DNA from: Flavobacterium odoriferum
GTDB taxonomy: Bacteria > Bacteroidota > Bacteroidia > Flavobacteriales > Flavobacteriaceae
Length of the DNA stretch: 64,000 bases
NCBI RefSeq assembly: GCF_025499515.1
Contig: NZ_JAMKFA010000012.1
Location: 1 to 64,000 of the forward strand
Direction: 5' to 3'
The position numbers were made by a program, and so were the translations under genes. The notes under the pieces are model-generated. The model made no database searches, was not told where the DNA came from, and saw only the letters and a program-made list of their open reading frames with translations. Positions 43,536 to 52,207 of this stretch are shown here, in pieces. Position 1 is the stretch's first letter; each line of letters opens with the position of its first letter.

Positions 43536-45422
43536 ATGGCATCAGGAAAAATTAACGTTTCTGTAGAAAACATCTTTCCCTTAATTAAAAAATTCTTGTA
43601 TAGTGACCACGAAATTTTTCTTCGTGAATTAGTTTCAAATGCAACAGACGCTACTTTAAAATTAAAACATTTAACCAGCATTGGCGAAGCTAAAGTAGAA
43701 TATGGCAATCCAATCATCGAAGTAAAAATCGACAAAGAAGGTAAAAAACTACACATCATTGACCAAGGTTTAGGAATGACAGCTGATGAAGTTGAAAAAT
43801 ACATCAATCAAGTAGCTTTTTCTGGAGCAGAAGAATTTTTAGAAAAATATAAAGATTCAGCCAAAGATTCAGGTGTAATTGGTCATTTTGGACTTGGATT
43901 TTATTCTGCTTTTATGGTTGCAGAAAAAGTGGAAATCATTACAAAATCATACAAAGACGAACCCGCAGCGCATTGGACATGTGACGGAAGTCCAGAATTT
44001 TCATTAGTGCCTCATGACAAAACGGAAAGAGGTTCTGAAATCATCTTACATATTGCAGAAGATTCTTTAGAATTTTTAGAAGAATTCAAAATACGTGAAC
44101 TGTTAACGAAGTATAACAAATTTATGCCTGTTCCGATTAAATTTGGAACCAAACAAGAAGCGCTTCCAAAACCTGAAGATGCAGGCGATAATTACAAAAC
44201 AGAATACCAAGAAGTAGACAATATCATCAACAATCCAAATCCAGCTTGGACAAAACAACCTGTGGATTTAAGCGATGAAGATTACAAAAAATTCTATCAC
44301 GAATTGTATCCAATGCAATTTGAAGAACCGTTATTCAACATTCACTTAAATGTAGATTATCCGTTTAATTTAACTGGGATTTTATATTTCCCAAAAATGT
44401 CATCTGACTTACAATTGCAAAAAGATAAAATTCAATTGTACCAAAATCAGGTTTATGTTACCGATAATGTGGAAGGAATTGTACCTGAATTTTTAGGAAT
44501 GTTAAAAGGTGTGATTGATTCGCCAGATATTCCATTGAATGTTTCCCGTTCGTATTTACAAGCGGATGGAAATGTAAAGAAAATTTCAAACTACATCACT
44601 CGTAAGGTAGCCGATAAATTGAAATCGTTATTCAACGAAAATCGTGAAGATTTCGAGAAAAAATGGAATGATATCAAAATTGTGTTGGAATACGGAATGC
44701 TTTCAGAACCAAAATTCTATGAAAAAGCAGGCGATTTTGTATTGTATCCAACTACTGATGATAAATACTTTACATTATCCGAATTAAAAGAAAATTTAAA
44801 AGACAATCAAACCGACAAAAACGGAAAATTAGTTGTGCTTTATGCTTCAAATAAAGATGCACAACACAGTTATATTGACATTGCAAAAGAAAAAGGCTAT
44901 CAAGTTTTATTGTTAGATTCGCCAATTGTATCACATTTGATTCAAAAATTAGAAGCTGATAACGAGAATTTAACTTTTGCTCGTGTAGACGCCGATCATA
45001 TTGACAAATTGATTCAAAAAGATGATGTTCAAATTTCGAAATTAAGCGAAGACGAACAAACGAATTTAAAATCGGTTTTAGAAGCAATTGTTCCAAAAGC
45101 AAATTATACAGTTCAGTTAGAACCAATGGATAGCAACGCTGCACCATTTATGATTACGCAACCCGAATTTATGCGAAGAATGAAAGAAATGAGTGCTTCT
45201 GGCGGTGGTGGCATGTTTGGTATGGGCAACTTCCCAGATATGTATAATTTGGTAGTGAATTCAAACTCAAATTTAGCAACAACCATTCTACAAACCGAAG
45301 ATAAATCAGCGCAAGAATTGTTAGTAAAACAAGCTTTGGATTTAGCAAAAATTTCGCAAGGATTGCTAAAAGGAGAGGAATTAACTGCTTTTGTTAAGAG
45401 AAGTTTTGAGACTTTAAAATAA
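43536..45422 (+). CDS. htpG: Molecular chaperone HtpG (Hsp90)
   Basis: Bacterial Hsp90, an ATP-driven dimeric chaperone of the cytoplasm. The 628-residue protein has the GHKL ATPase boxes RELVSNATDATLKLKHL near residue 28, DQGLGMTADEV near 75 and GHFGLGFYSAFMVAEKV near 116. The middle-domain motif ...LPLNVSRSYLQ appears as IPLNVSRSYLQAD, and a shorter C-terminal dimerisation domain follows. A Gly/Met-rich stretch (ASGGGGMFGMGNFPDMYNLV) near residue 550 is common in Bacteroidota homologues. The gene ends before a dispersed repeat and a strong terminator. Confidence 0.98.
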   Translation: MASGKINVSVENIFPLIKKFLYSDHEIFLRELVSNATDATLKLKHLTSIGEAKVEYGNPIIEVKIDKEGKKLHIIDQGLGMTADEVEKYINQVAFSGAEEFLEKYKDSAKDSGVIGHFGLGFYSAFMVAEKVEIITKSYKDEPAAHWTCDGSPEFSLVPHDKTERGSEIILHIAEDSLEFLEEFKIRELLTKYNKFMPVPIKFGTKQEALPKPEDAGDNYKTEYQEVDNIINNPNPAWTKQPVDLSDEDYKKFYHELYPMQFEEPLFNIHLNVDYPFNLTGILYFPKMSSDLQLQKDKIQLYQNQVYVTDNVEGIVPEFLGMLKGVIDSPDIPLNVSRSYLQADGNVKKISNYITRKVADKLKSLFNENREDFEKKWNDIKIVLEYGMLSEPKFYEKAGDFVLYPTTDDKYFTLSELKENLKDNQTDKNGKLVVLYASNKDAQHSYIDIAKEKGYQVLLLDSPIVSHLIQKLEADNENLTFARVDADHIDKLIQKDDVQISKLSEDEQTNLKSVLEAIVPKANYTVQLEPMDSNAAPFMITQPEFMRRMKEMSASGGGGMFGMGNFPDMYNLVVNSNSNLATTILQTEDKSAQELLVKQALDLAKISQGLLKGEELTAFVKRSFETLK

Positions 45423-45430
45423 TCTAAATT

Positions 45431-45480
45431 GTTATTCTAAACTTGTTTAACTTCGTTGAATCTTCGATTTCAGAATCTCT
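45431..45480. repeat. Dispersed intergenic repeat, long copy
   Basis: About 50 bases match, in inverse orientation, the repeat at 57146-57194 with only a few differences. The outer parts are also found at 10024-10048. Confidence 0.8.
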
Positions 45481-45484
45481 TATT

Positions 45485-45522
45485 AATCCTGACAGGTTTT
45501 TGAAACGTGTCAGGATTTTTTT
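45485..45522 (+). terminator. Terminator of htpG, overlapping the next promoter
   Basis: The stem AATCCTGACA/TGTCAGGATT is followed by seven T. The loop and T-tract also contain the promoter elements of the downstream gene. Confidence 0.85.
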
Positions 45523-45529
45523 ATATTTG
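45500..45529 (+). promoter_or_regulatory. Consensus promoter TTG-N19-TATATTTG inside the htpG terminator
   Basis: TTG at 45500-45502 and TATATTTG at 45522-45529 match the Bacteroidota -33/-7 consensus and spacing. The ATG of the next gene lies at 45535, so transcription should begin at or next to the start codon. Confidence 0.6.
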
Positions 45530-45534
45530 ATTCC

Positions 45535-46104
45535 ATGCAAAATAAACCCACTTTATACTTTAAAAATCATATCGAATGGCGCGAATGGTTACATGATAAC
45601 CATACTAAACATTCAGCAGTATATTTGATTTTTTATAAAGTTACCAGCGAAAATGAAAGTATGCGTTGGGAAGAAGCTGTAAAAGTTGCCATTTGCTATG
45701 GTTGGATAGACTCTACAGTTAAAAAACTTGACGATGAACGCAGACAACAACTCTTTACACCAAGAAAAGACAAAAGTGTTTGGAGTAAAATTAATAAAAA
45801 CTATATTAACGAATTAATTTCAAGCAATTTAATGCACGAAAGTGGTTTGAAAAAAATTGAAATAGCAAAACGAAATGGCTCTTGGGAAAGTTTGGATGCA
45901 GTAGAAAACCTAGAAATTCCAGAAGATTTACAACTTGCCTTCAATGAAAATGAAATTGCTCTTACAAATTATGAAAACTTCAGCAAATCATATCGTAAAA
46001 GTTATTTATATTGGCTAAATCAAGCTAAAAGAGCAGAAACCAGACAAAATAGAATTGTACAAATCATCGATTTGTGTGAAAAAAATATAAAATCTAGAGA
46101 TTAA
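45535..46104 (+). CDS. YdeI/OmpD-associated family protein
   Basis: The 189-residue protein matches the YdeI-like family: FKNHIEWREWLHDNHTKHSAVYLIFYK near the N-terminus, then MRWEEAVKVAICYGWIDSTVKKLDDERRQQLFTPRK, and the second conserved part SKSYRKSYLYWLNQAKRAETRQNRI. The family is linked to stress and peptide resistance in enterobacteria, but its biochemical role is unknown. No signal peptide is present. The ATG is directly behind a -7 element, so the mRNA may be leaderless; the next Met would remove 43 conserved residues. Confidence 0.88.
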   Translation: MQNKPTLYFKNHIEWREWLHDNHTKHSAVYLIFYKVTSENESMRWEEAVKVAICYGWIDSTVKKLDDERRQQLFTPRKDKSVWSKINKNYINELISSNLMHESGLKKIEIAKRNGSWESLDAVENLEIPEDLQLAFNENEIALTNYENFSKSYRKSYLYWLNQAKRAETRQNRIVQIIDLCEKNIKSRD

Positions 46105-46147
46105 TTCTTACTTAAAATGATTTTAAATTCAATGCAAGTTTTTTTTG

Positions 46148-46155
46148 TAAATTTG
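46148..46155 (+). promoter_or_regulatory. -7 element TAAATTTG that decides the start of the DUF1801 gene
   Basis: An exact TAnnTTTG match lies 34 bases before the ATG at 46189 and inside a longer in-frame extension starting at 46117. It argues for the shorter protein. Confidence 0.5.
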
Positions 46156-46188
46156 GATATCAATTTCAAATGGTTAAAAACTGCAAAC

Positions 46189-46554
46189 ATGATACAAATC
46201 AAACATAAAAATATTGACGACTACATCAATAGCTTTCCAGAAGAAATTCAAAATATTTTAACCAAAATAAGAACTTCAATTAAAGAAATTATTCCTGAAA
46301 CTTCAGAAAAAATTAGTTACGGAATACCTACTTTTTATTTGAATGGTAACCTTGTTCATTTTGCAGCTTATAAAAATCATATTGGCTTTTATCCTGGTGC
46401 TTCTGGAATTGAAGAGTTTTTAAAAGAAATTTCTAAATATAAAAATTCAAAAGGTGCTGTACAATTTCCGCTTAAAGAAGATTTACCTATTGATTTAATT
46501 AAAAAAATTGTTGCTTTTAGAGTTAACGAAAACATCAGTAAAAATGACAACTAA
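46189..46554 (+). CDS. DUF1801 (YdhG/frataxin-like fold) protein
   Basis: Translation from ATG 46189 gives 121 residues beginning MIQIKHKNIDDYINSFPEEI, the usual start of this family; a longer frame from 46117 has no family similarity and overlaps a promoter element. The conserved core is TSEKISYGIPTFYLNGNLVHFAAYKNHIGFYPGASGIEEF. DUF1801 members have a frataxin-like fold, and some have been suggested to chaperone iron, but this is not settled. The stop overlaps the start of the next gene by 11 bases, so the two are translated in coupling. Confidence 0.88.
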   Translation: MIQIKHKNIDDYINSFPEEIQNILTKIRTSIKEIIPETSEKISYGIPTFYLNGNLVHFAAYKNHIGFYPGASGIEEFLKEISKYKNSKGAVQFPLKEDLPIDLIKKIVAFRVNENISKNDN

Positions 46555-47470
46555 ATCAATCATAAAACTCTTTTTATTAATTACTTCGATTAGCTTTTCA
46601 CAAAACGAAATGAAGGTTTTGCCAGCATTTGAAGAATTAACTAGATACCAAAACATAAGAGATTTAACAATTTCTGCTAAACAAGATGAAGTTTACTTTT
46701 CTATTCAAAACACATCAGAAGACAGAGCAGTAATTGCTGTTATGAAAAAGAAAAACAACATTTGGCAAAAACCAGAAATAACTTCTTTTTCAGGAAAATT
46801 CAGAAACATTGAACCTTTCCTTTCATCAGATGGTTTGCGTTTATATTTTGCATCAAATCGTCCGTTAGAAAATGAAGATATAACTCCAAAAGACTACGAC
46901 ATTTGGTATGTACAACGAAAAAACATCAATAGCGATTGGTCTGAACCTATAAATATTGGAGCTCCAGTAAATTCAAAAAATGATGAATTTTATCCTTGTG
47001 TAACTTTATCAGGAAATTTATATTTTACCTCAGATGCAGTTAAATCGCATGGAAAAGATGATATTTTAATAAGTAAATGGGATGGAAAACAATATTTAGA
47101 ACCTGAAAATTTAGGACTAAAAGTTAATTCTGCCGGCTATGAATTTAATGCATTTGTGAGCCCAAATGAAACATTTATTATTTACACTTGCTACGGAAAA
47201 GAAGATGGTTCTGGAAGTGGTGATTTATATATTAGTTACAAAGATAAAAATGGAAACTGGGATTATCCAAAAAATTTAGGCATCGATGTAAATTCAAAAC
47301 AAATGGATTATTGTCCGTTTTACGATACTTCCACACAAATTTTATACTTTACAAGTAAACGTGTTGAACCTTCTCAAAAAGAATTTAAATCGTTAACCGA
47401 ATTTGAAACCGAAATTACAAAATATGAAAATGGTTTGAGTAGAATTTACAAAACCAATATAAAATTATAA
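46544..47470 (+). CDS. Exported PD40/TolB-like beta-propeller protein
   Basis: The start at ATG 46544 gives a signal peptide (IIKLFLLITSISFSQN); a longer frame lacks it. The 308-residue protein has WD40-like PD40 blades: EPFLSSDGLRLYFASNR, DEFYPCVTLSGNLYFTSD, FNAFVSPNETFIIYTCYG and MDYCPFYDTSTQILYFTSKR. These propellers occur in TolB-like and OmpA-linked proteins of Bacteroidota and may bind envelope components. The gene overlaps the DUF1801 gene by 11 bases, and the DUF2721 gene starts 4 bases after its stop. Confidence 0.85.
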   Translation: MTTKSIIKLFLLITSISFSQNEMKVLPAFEELTRYQNIRDLTISAKQDEVYFSIQNTSEDRAVIAVMKKKNNIWQKPEITSFSGKFRNIEPFLSSDGLRLYFASNRPLENEDITPKDYDIWYVQRKNINSDWSEPINIGAPVNSKNDEFYPCVTLSGNLYFTSDAVKSHGKDDILISKWDGKQYLEPENLGLKVNSAGYEFNAFVSPNETFIIYTCYGKEDGSGSGDLYISYKDKNGNWDYPKNLGIDVNSKQMDYCPFYDTSTQILYFTSKRVEPSQKEFKSLTEFETEITKYENGLSRIYKTNIKL

Positions 47471-47474
47471 AATC

Positions 47475-47873
47475 ATGACACTTTCATTAGAAACTCCAGC
47501 CCTACTTTTTTCTGCAACTTCATTGATTTTATTAGCCTATACGAATCGTTTTCTTACAATCGCTCAAATTGTGCGTAGCTTAAAGAAAAACTACGAAGAC
47601 AATCATAACAAAAGTATTTTATTAGAAATTAAAAACTTAAACTTACGATTAACGCTAATTCGTTACATGCAACTTTTTGGCGTAATGTGCTTGTTTTTAT
47701 CTGTTTTCGCTATGCTGCTTTTATATGTAGATCAAGAAACTATCGGAATTTACGTTTTTGGCGCCAGTTTGCTATGCTTACTAATTTCATTAGGTATTTC
47801 ATTTTGGGAAATTAGTATTTCGGTAAATGCGCTTCGTGTTCATTTAAAAGATTTATCAGAAGATGTTGAATAA
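47475..47873 (+). CDS. DUF2721 membrane protein
   Basis: The 132-residue protein has three hydrophobic segments: an N-terminal one (PALLFSATSLILLAYT), and two strong ones in the second half (LFGVMCLFLSVFAMLLLYV and GIYVFGASLLCLLISLGISF). A basic helix with NRFLTIAQIVRSLKKNY, typical of DUF2721, lies between. The function is unknown. It is the last gene of the 46.2-47.9 kb cluster; no good terminator follows directly. Confidence 0.85.
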   Translation: MTLSLETPALLFSATSLILLAYTNRFLTIAQIVRSLKKNYEDNHNKSILLEIKNLNLRLTLIRYMQLFGVMCLFLSVFAMLLLYVDQETIGIYVFGASLLCLLISLGISFWEISISVNALRVHLKDLSEDVE

Positions 47874-47942
47874 ATTTTAACTTTTCATTAAACCTTTTTA
47901 GATGAACGATGTCTAAACATTATAACCTCTAAAAAATCAACT

Positions 47943-48773
47943 ATGAAAAATTTAAAATTGTACACTTTTGGACTTCTATTAATGTCTTTAAGTTTTGTTT
48001 CTTGTAATAAAGATGAAGATTTTGCTGTAGACAAAGAATTAGTTAATACTTCAGCTGATATTGATTTAACAAATGAATTAGATTTTAATTCAGGTATTGA
48101 TGTTTCAAGCGATAATTCAAGTTATTCTGACAGAAGTTCTCTTCAAACAAATGCTGTTGCTCCTTGTGCCTCTGTGAGTGTTGATAACGCTACTCCTGGG
48201 GTATTCCCTAAAGTATTTACAATTGATTTTGGAACAGGTTGCACCTATAATGGCATGACGCGCTCTGGAATTATAACTATTACAATTACTGATTATGTAA
48301 TGAATAATGGTAGCATAATGACAATTGAAAGAGGAAGTAATTATTATGTAAACGGAAGAAAAGTTGAAGGAACTGTTGTTTATGAAAATACAACTACAAA
48401 TCCTGCCACTCCACAATGGACAAGAACAATAACAAATGGTAAAATAACCAATTTGGCAGGTGTAGTATTTAATCATTATGGTACAAGAACTGTAAAACAA
48501 ACTGCTGGTGTAAGTACATTACTTTTAGCCGATAATATTTATGAAATTACTTCAGGAAATCATACAATTACTAAATCAGATGGTTCATCATTAAGCGTAA
48601 CAGTAGTTGAACCTTTAATTAAAAAATATGCTTGTAGTCATATATCACAAGGACAATTAGACTTACAAGGTAGTGTTCTTGATGGAATTTTAGACTATGG
48701 AAATAATACCTGCGACAACTTAGCAACTTATACACATTCAAACGGAAATGTTTACAATGTAATACTATATTAA
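47943..48773 (+). CDS. Lipoprotein of unknown function
   Basis: The 276-residue protein has a lipobox LSFVSC followed by NKDEDF. An acidic, Ser/Asn-rich linker of about 60 residues follows. The rest looks all-beta and Thr-rich, with VFPKVFTIDFGTGCTYNGMTRSG, a stretch with two further Cys and YVNGRKVEGTVVYENTT. The C-terminal Cys pair in YACSHISQGQLDLQGSVLDG and DYGNNTCDNLATY could form disulfides. The pattern is common in Flavobacteriaceae lipoproteins. It precedes the next gene by 2 bases, so the two are co-expressed. Confidence 0.75.
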   Translation: MKNLKLYTFGLLLMSLSFVSCNKDEDFAVDKELVNTSADIDLTNELDFNSGIDVSSDNSSYSDRSSLQTNAVAPCASVSVDNATPGVFPKVFTIDFGTGCTYNGMTRSGIITITITDYVMNNGSIMTIERGSNYYVNGRKVEGTVVYENTTTNPATPQWTRTITNGKITNLAGVVFNHYGTRTVKQTAGVSTLLLADNIYEITSGNHTITKSDGSSLSVTVVEPLIKKYACSHISQGQLDLQGSVLDGILDYGNNTCDNLATYTHSNGNVYNVILY

Positions 48774-48775
48774 TT

Positions 48776-49594
48776 ATGAAAAGATTATCCTTTCTTTTGT
48801 TGTTATTTTTTGGAATTACAACGAGCTATGGTCAAGAAAATGATAAAAATGATTTTCCTGAATTTATAGGTGAGAATTTTAGTTTGGAGGGTGCTTTAGC
48901 CTTATTTAAGCAAGCAAACTCATTAGAAGAATTTGAAAAATTAATCAATGAAGAAAACAACAATGTTAACAATATTGATTTAAACAATGATGGTGAAATT
49001 GATTACATTGTGGTGCAAGACATTCAAGAGAATAACACGCATGTAATTGTTTTAAGCACTTATATAAATGAAAAAGAAAAACAAGACATTGCAACAATTG
49101 GGATAGAAAAAACAGGAAATGAATTGGCAATACTACAGATTGAAGGCGATTCAGAATTATATGCAGAAAATACTATTGTTGAACCTTTTGAAATCGAAGA
49201 AAAAACCGAAAAATCAAAAGGTGGTCCAAATGTTTCTGAAATTACACCAACCAGCGTAGTAGTAAATGTTTGGTTTTGGCCAAGTGTTCGTTTCTTATAT
49301 GCACCAGATTATGTGGTTTGGGTTTCTCCTCATCGCTGGGGATTTTATCCAAGATGGTGGAAACCATGGAAACCCTATCGATATTCTGTTTTTTACGGAA
49401 AATGTGCACATCATCGTGTGTATTATAGAAAAACTGCAACACATAGAGTTGTTATTGCTAGAAAAGTATATGCCCCAAAAAGAAGCAAATCAACTGTAGT
49501 AGTCCATAACAGAAGAGGAACTACAATAATACACAAAAACAAAAGAGGAAAAACTACCGTGGTAAAAACAAAACGTCGTGGAGGAAAAAGATAA
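48776..49594 (+). CDS. Exported protein with acidic N-terminal half and aromatic/basic C-terminal tail
   Basis: The 272-residue protein has a signal peptide ending TTSYGQE. The first 150 residues are acidic and include NIDLNNDGEIDYIVVQDIQ, an EF-hand-like Asp-rich stretch. The last 110 residues differ strongly: a Trp/Pro/Tyr-rich segment (FWPSVRFLYAPDYVVWVSP, RWGFYPRWWKPWKPYRYS) followed by a Lys/Arg-rich repetitive end (RGTTIIHKNKRGKTTVVKTK). Such a polycationic tail could bind DNA, polysaccharide or lipopolysaccharide. The family is seen in Flavobacterium but has no known function. It is coupled to the lipoprotein gene upstream. Confidence 0.75.
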   Translation: MKRLSFLLLLFFGITTSYGQENDKNDFPEFIGENFSLEGALALFKQANSLEEFEKLINEENNNVNNIDLNNDGEIDYIVVQDIQENNTHVIVLSTYINEKEKQDIATIGIEKTGNELAILQIEGDSELYAENTIVEPFEIEEKTEKSKGGPNVSEITPTSVVVNVWFWPSVRFLYAPDYVVWVSPHRWGFYPRWWKPWKPYRYSVFYGKCAHHRVYYRKTATHRVVIARKVYAPKRSKSTVVVHNRRGTTIIHKNKRGKTTVVKTKRRGGKR

Positions 49595-49621
49595 GGGTTG
49601 GTTTATTATATAATTTGTAGT

Positions 49622-49660
49622 AAAATCTCGTTTAAAGCAATTTTAAACGAGATTTTTTAT
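49622..49660. terminator. Bidirectional terminator
   Basis: The long stem AAAATCTCGTTTAAA/TTTAAACGAGATTTT lies between converging genes. It overlaps the 3' end of the L,D-transpeptidase-like gene. Confidence 0.85.
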
Positions 49661-50253
49661 TCTACAATCCACAACAAAACTGGTTTTTCTGATTGTTGTA
49701 AACGTTCATCTAATTTTTCCATAAATGCATCAGAAACCGCTGGGCAACCCCAACTCAATGGTGAGTATTTTGGATACACTTCTTTATTTTTAACAGCACT
49801 CCACGAATGTAAAACCACTACTCTTTTCTCAGCATTTTTATTAGTTGATTCTAGTCCATGAAGCCAATATTTCACGTTGATTCCCCACGAACTATAGTCG
49901 CGATTGCCAATTTTATATTTTCCTTTCATAGAGCAATGACTATCTACTCTATTATCGAATTTTACCTTTTTCCACTTATCTGGATTTTCTTCAAATTGGT
50001 CACAACTTCCATGCGTAACCAAATTCTTATCCAATACTTTCTTAGATGCAAAATCATAAATAAAAAAACGATTTTTACCAGAATGAATACTTAAATCAAC
50101 CAAAAAATAATAGGACTCATTATAATCATTCTCTTTGCAAAAGGTTTTTGCTTCTTTATGATAGGAATTGTAATCTTTTACCGTTAAGGTTTCGACCTCC
50201 GAATTATTACAACAAAAAAAACAAACCGCAATCAATAGCAAAAAGTGTTTCAT
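49657..50253 (-). CDS. Murein L,D-transpeptidase catalytic domain protein
   Basis: The start at ATG 50253 gives a signal sequence MKHFLLLIAVCFFCC; the frame extends 10 codons further without a signal. The 198-residue product has a lipobox-like Cys near residue 15, and a domain with FLVDLSIHSGKNRFFIYDFA, THGSC and the catalytic block VVLHSWSAVKN...SPLSWGCPAVSDAFM. It carries the SxGCxA variant of the YkuD-type His-Ser-Cys active site. Members cross-link or edit peptidoglycan, and this subfamily is less well studied. It stands alone on the minus strand. Confidence 0.85.
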   Translation of the reverse strand: MKHFLLLIAVCFFCCNNSEVETLTVKDYNSYHKEAKTFCKENDYNESYYFLVDLSIHSGKNRFFIYDFASKKVLDKNLVTHGSCDQFEENPDKWKKVKFDNRVDSHCSMKGKYKIGNRDYSSWGINVKYWLHGLESTNKNAEKRVVVLHSWSAVKNKEVYPKYSPLSWGCPAVSDAFMEKLDERLQQSEKPVLLWIVE

Positions 50254-50384
50254 AGAAATGGGATTAAAATGATATAACTCCACTTTTTGATTTTTATTTA
50301 AGGGTATGCTGTTAAATTCTTACTAAAATTAAACCATCCAAAAAATCTTTTTTCTTTTATCTATTCTCTTTTTTCTTTTTACCC

Positions 50385-50392
50385 TATCTTTG
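50385..50392 (+). promoter_or_regulatory. -7 element TATCTTTG of the EamA gene
   Basis: An exact TAnnTTTG match 22 bases before the ATG. A T/C-rich stretch instead of a clear TTG occupies the -33 position. Confidence 0.55.
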
Positions 50393-50413
50393 CGCCCCTT
50401 AAAAATTTAGGAA

Positions 50414-51319
50414 ATGTCGAACAACAATATCATAAAAGGAGTTTTTCTTGTAGCATTAGGAGCAACGAGTTACGGAATGTTAGCCACTTTCGTAAAACTA
50501 GCATACCAAGAAAACTTTACAACAGCCGAAGTAACGTCTTCACAATTTATTTTAGGAATTATTGGAATTCTAATTATCAATTTATTCCAAAGAACCAAAA
50601 ACAAAAACACAGCTATTAAAGCATCTCCAAAGAACATTTTTCATTTAATGCTAGCTGGAACTTCGTTAGGAATGACAAGTGTTTTCTATTATTTAGCAGT
50701 AAAATACATTCCGGTTTCTATTGGAATTGTATTATTAATGCAAACCGTTTGGATGGGTGTTTTATTAGAATGGTTTTTAGATAAAAAAGCGCCATCTTTT
50801 CAAAAAATAATTTCTGTAATAATTGTTTTAATCGGAACAGCTTTAGCAATTAATATCTTTAAAATTGATTTCAACGACCCAAAAATTGATTGGACAAACG
50901 GATTATTTTGGGGATTATTAGCTGCAGCTTCTTTTACTACAACTATGTTTACGGCAAACAAAGTCGCATTAGGAATTTCGTCAGCTCAAAGAAGTTTGTA
51001 TATGTTGTTAGGTGGAGCTGTAATAGTTTTTGGTTTTAGTTTATATACACAAACAACACCTTTTAACTTTGAAATTTTCACTAAATGGGGAATCGTTTTG
51101 GCATTATTCGGAACCATCATTCCTCCCATGTTATTAAATGCTGGTTTTCCACATACAGGAATTGGATTAGGAAGTATTGTTTCTTCATTAGAACTACCTG
51201 TTTCGGTATTAATGGCTTTTTTCTTATTAAATGAAAGCGTTTTATTCATCCAATGGATTGGAATTGTGTTAATAATTTTTGCCATAGTAATAATGAATAT
51301 CCAATTCAAGAAAAAATAG
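50414..51319 (+). CDS. EamA-family (DMT) transporter
   Basis: The 301-residue protein has ten hydrophobic segments arranged as two EamA repeats, the fold of the drug/metabolite transporter superfamily. GVFLVALGATSYGMLATFVKLAY marks the first repeat and NGLFWGLLAAASFTTTMFTANKVAL the second. EamA proteins export amino acids, metabolites or drugs; the substrate is not predictable here. The gene is monocistronic with a consensus -7 element. No transport partner is encoded nearby. Confidence 0.92.
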   Translation: MSNNNIIKGVFLVALGATSYGMLATFVKLAYQENFTTAEVTSSQFILGIIGILIINLFQRTKNKNTAIKASPKNIFHLMLAGTSLGMTSVFYYLAVKYIPVSIGIVLLMQTVWMGVLLEWFLDKKAPSFQKIISVIIVLIGTALAINIFKIDFNDPKIDWTNGLFWGLLAAASFTTTMFTANKVALGISSAQRSLYMLLGGAVIVFGFSLYTQTTPFNFEIFTKWGIVLALFGTIIPPMLLNAGFPHTGIGLGSIVSSLELPVSVLMAFFLLNESVLFIQWIGIVLIIFAIVIMNIQFKKK

Positions 51320-51431
51320 CGACAACCATTTTGTGTTAATAAGTTTATTTTCAATAATTTATATTTTTTATTTTTTTTCATATTTTAGATAAATAACCTT
51401 TACAAGCAATTGTAATTAAAACTATTTAACT

Positions 51432-52157
51432 ATGAGAAAATTATTAGCTGAATTTTTCGGAACCTTTTGGTTGGTATTTGGTGGCTGTGGCGCTGCGGTT
51501 TTTGCAGCTGGCATTCCTAATATCGGAATTGGATTAGTAGGTGTTTCCCTAGCATTTGGACTAACCGTTTTAACAATGGCTTATGCTGTTGGGCATATCT
51601 CTGGCGGTCATTTTAATCCTGCAGTAACTTTAGGATTATGGGCAGGCGGTCGCTTTTCTGAAAAAGAAATATTACCCTACATAGTATCACAAGTTTTAGG
51701 AGCTACTGCTGCTGCAGGTGTTTTATATTTAATTTTAAATGGTGGTAGTGGAACTGAATTTGCAGCTGATTCTGCAGGTGCTTTTGCATCTAATTTTTAT
51801 GAATCTAACGCTTTTGATCCAAAAACATATTATAATGGTGTTGGATTTTCAATGGGAGCCGCATTTTTAGCTGAATTCATTTTAACGATGTTTTTCCTAA
51901 TTATCATTTTAGGCGCAACAGATAGATTTGCAAACGGGAAATTCGCTGGAATTGCTATTGGTTTAGCATTAACGTTAATTCATTTAATTAGTATTCCAAT
52001 TACAAATACTTCTGTAAATCCTGCACGTTCAACTTCACAAGCATTATTTGTACAAGGTGAAGCATTAGGTCAGTTGTGGTTGTTTTGGGTAGCTCCAATT
52101 GCTGGTGCTATTGCTGCTGGATTTATTTACAAAAATTTATTACAAGACAACAAATAA
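51432..52157 (+). CDS. aqpZ: Aquaporin Z
   Basis: A tetrameric water channel of the inner membrane. The 241-residue protein has six membrane helices and two half-helices with NPA boxes: [12 protein letters not shown] near residue 65 and [14 protein letters not shown] near 200. The selectivity filter Arg follows the second NPA, and His lies in the pre-NPA segment, as in AqpZ. A loop of about 30 residues between helices 3 and 4 ([20 protein letters not shown]) is longer than in Escherichia coli. The gene ends at a terminator whose T-tract runs into the next start codon. Confidence 0.95.
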   Translation: MRKLLAEFFGTFWLVFGGCGAAVFAAGIPNIGIGLVGVSLAFGLTVLTMAYAVGHISGGHFNPAVTLGLWAGGRFSEKEILPYIVSQVLGATAAAGVLYLILNGGSGTEFAADSAGAFASNFYESNAFDPKTYYNGVGFSMGAAFLAEFILTMFFLIIILGATDRFANGKFAGIAIGLALTLIHLISIPITNTSVNPARSTSQALFVQGEALGQLWLFWVAPIAGAIAAGFIYKNLLQDNK

Positions 52158-52180
52158 AATTAACTCTAAAGAATTAAATT

Positions 52181-52207
52181 AGCGATGTATTAACATCGCT
52201 TTTTTTA
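52181..52207 (+). terminator. Terminator of aqpZ, abutting the alkB start
   Basis: The stem AGCGATGT/ACATCGCT with a four-base loop is followed by T7 and directly by the next ATG. Confidence 0.8.

Noticed and set aside
44770..45147. 125-codon antisense ORF in htpG
   Set aside because: It is a shadow of a well-conserved chaperone gene.
45443..45628. 61-codon plus-strand ORF
   Set aside because: It runs through the dispersed repeat, the terminator hairpin and the start of the YdeI-like gene in another frame.
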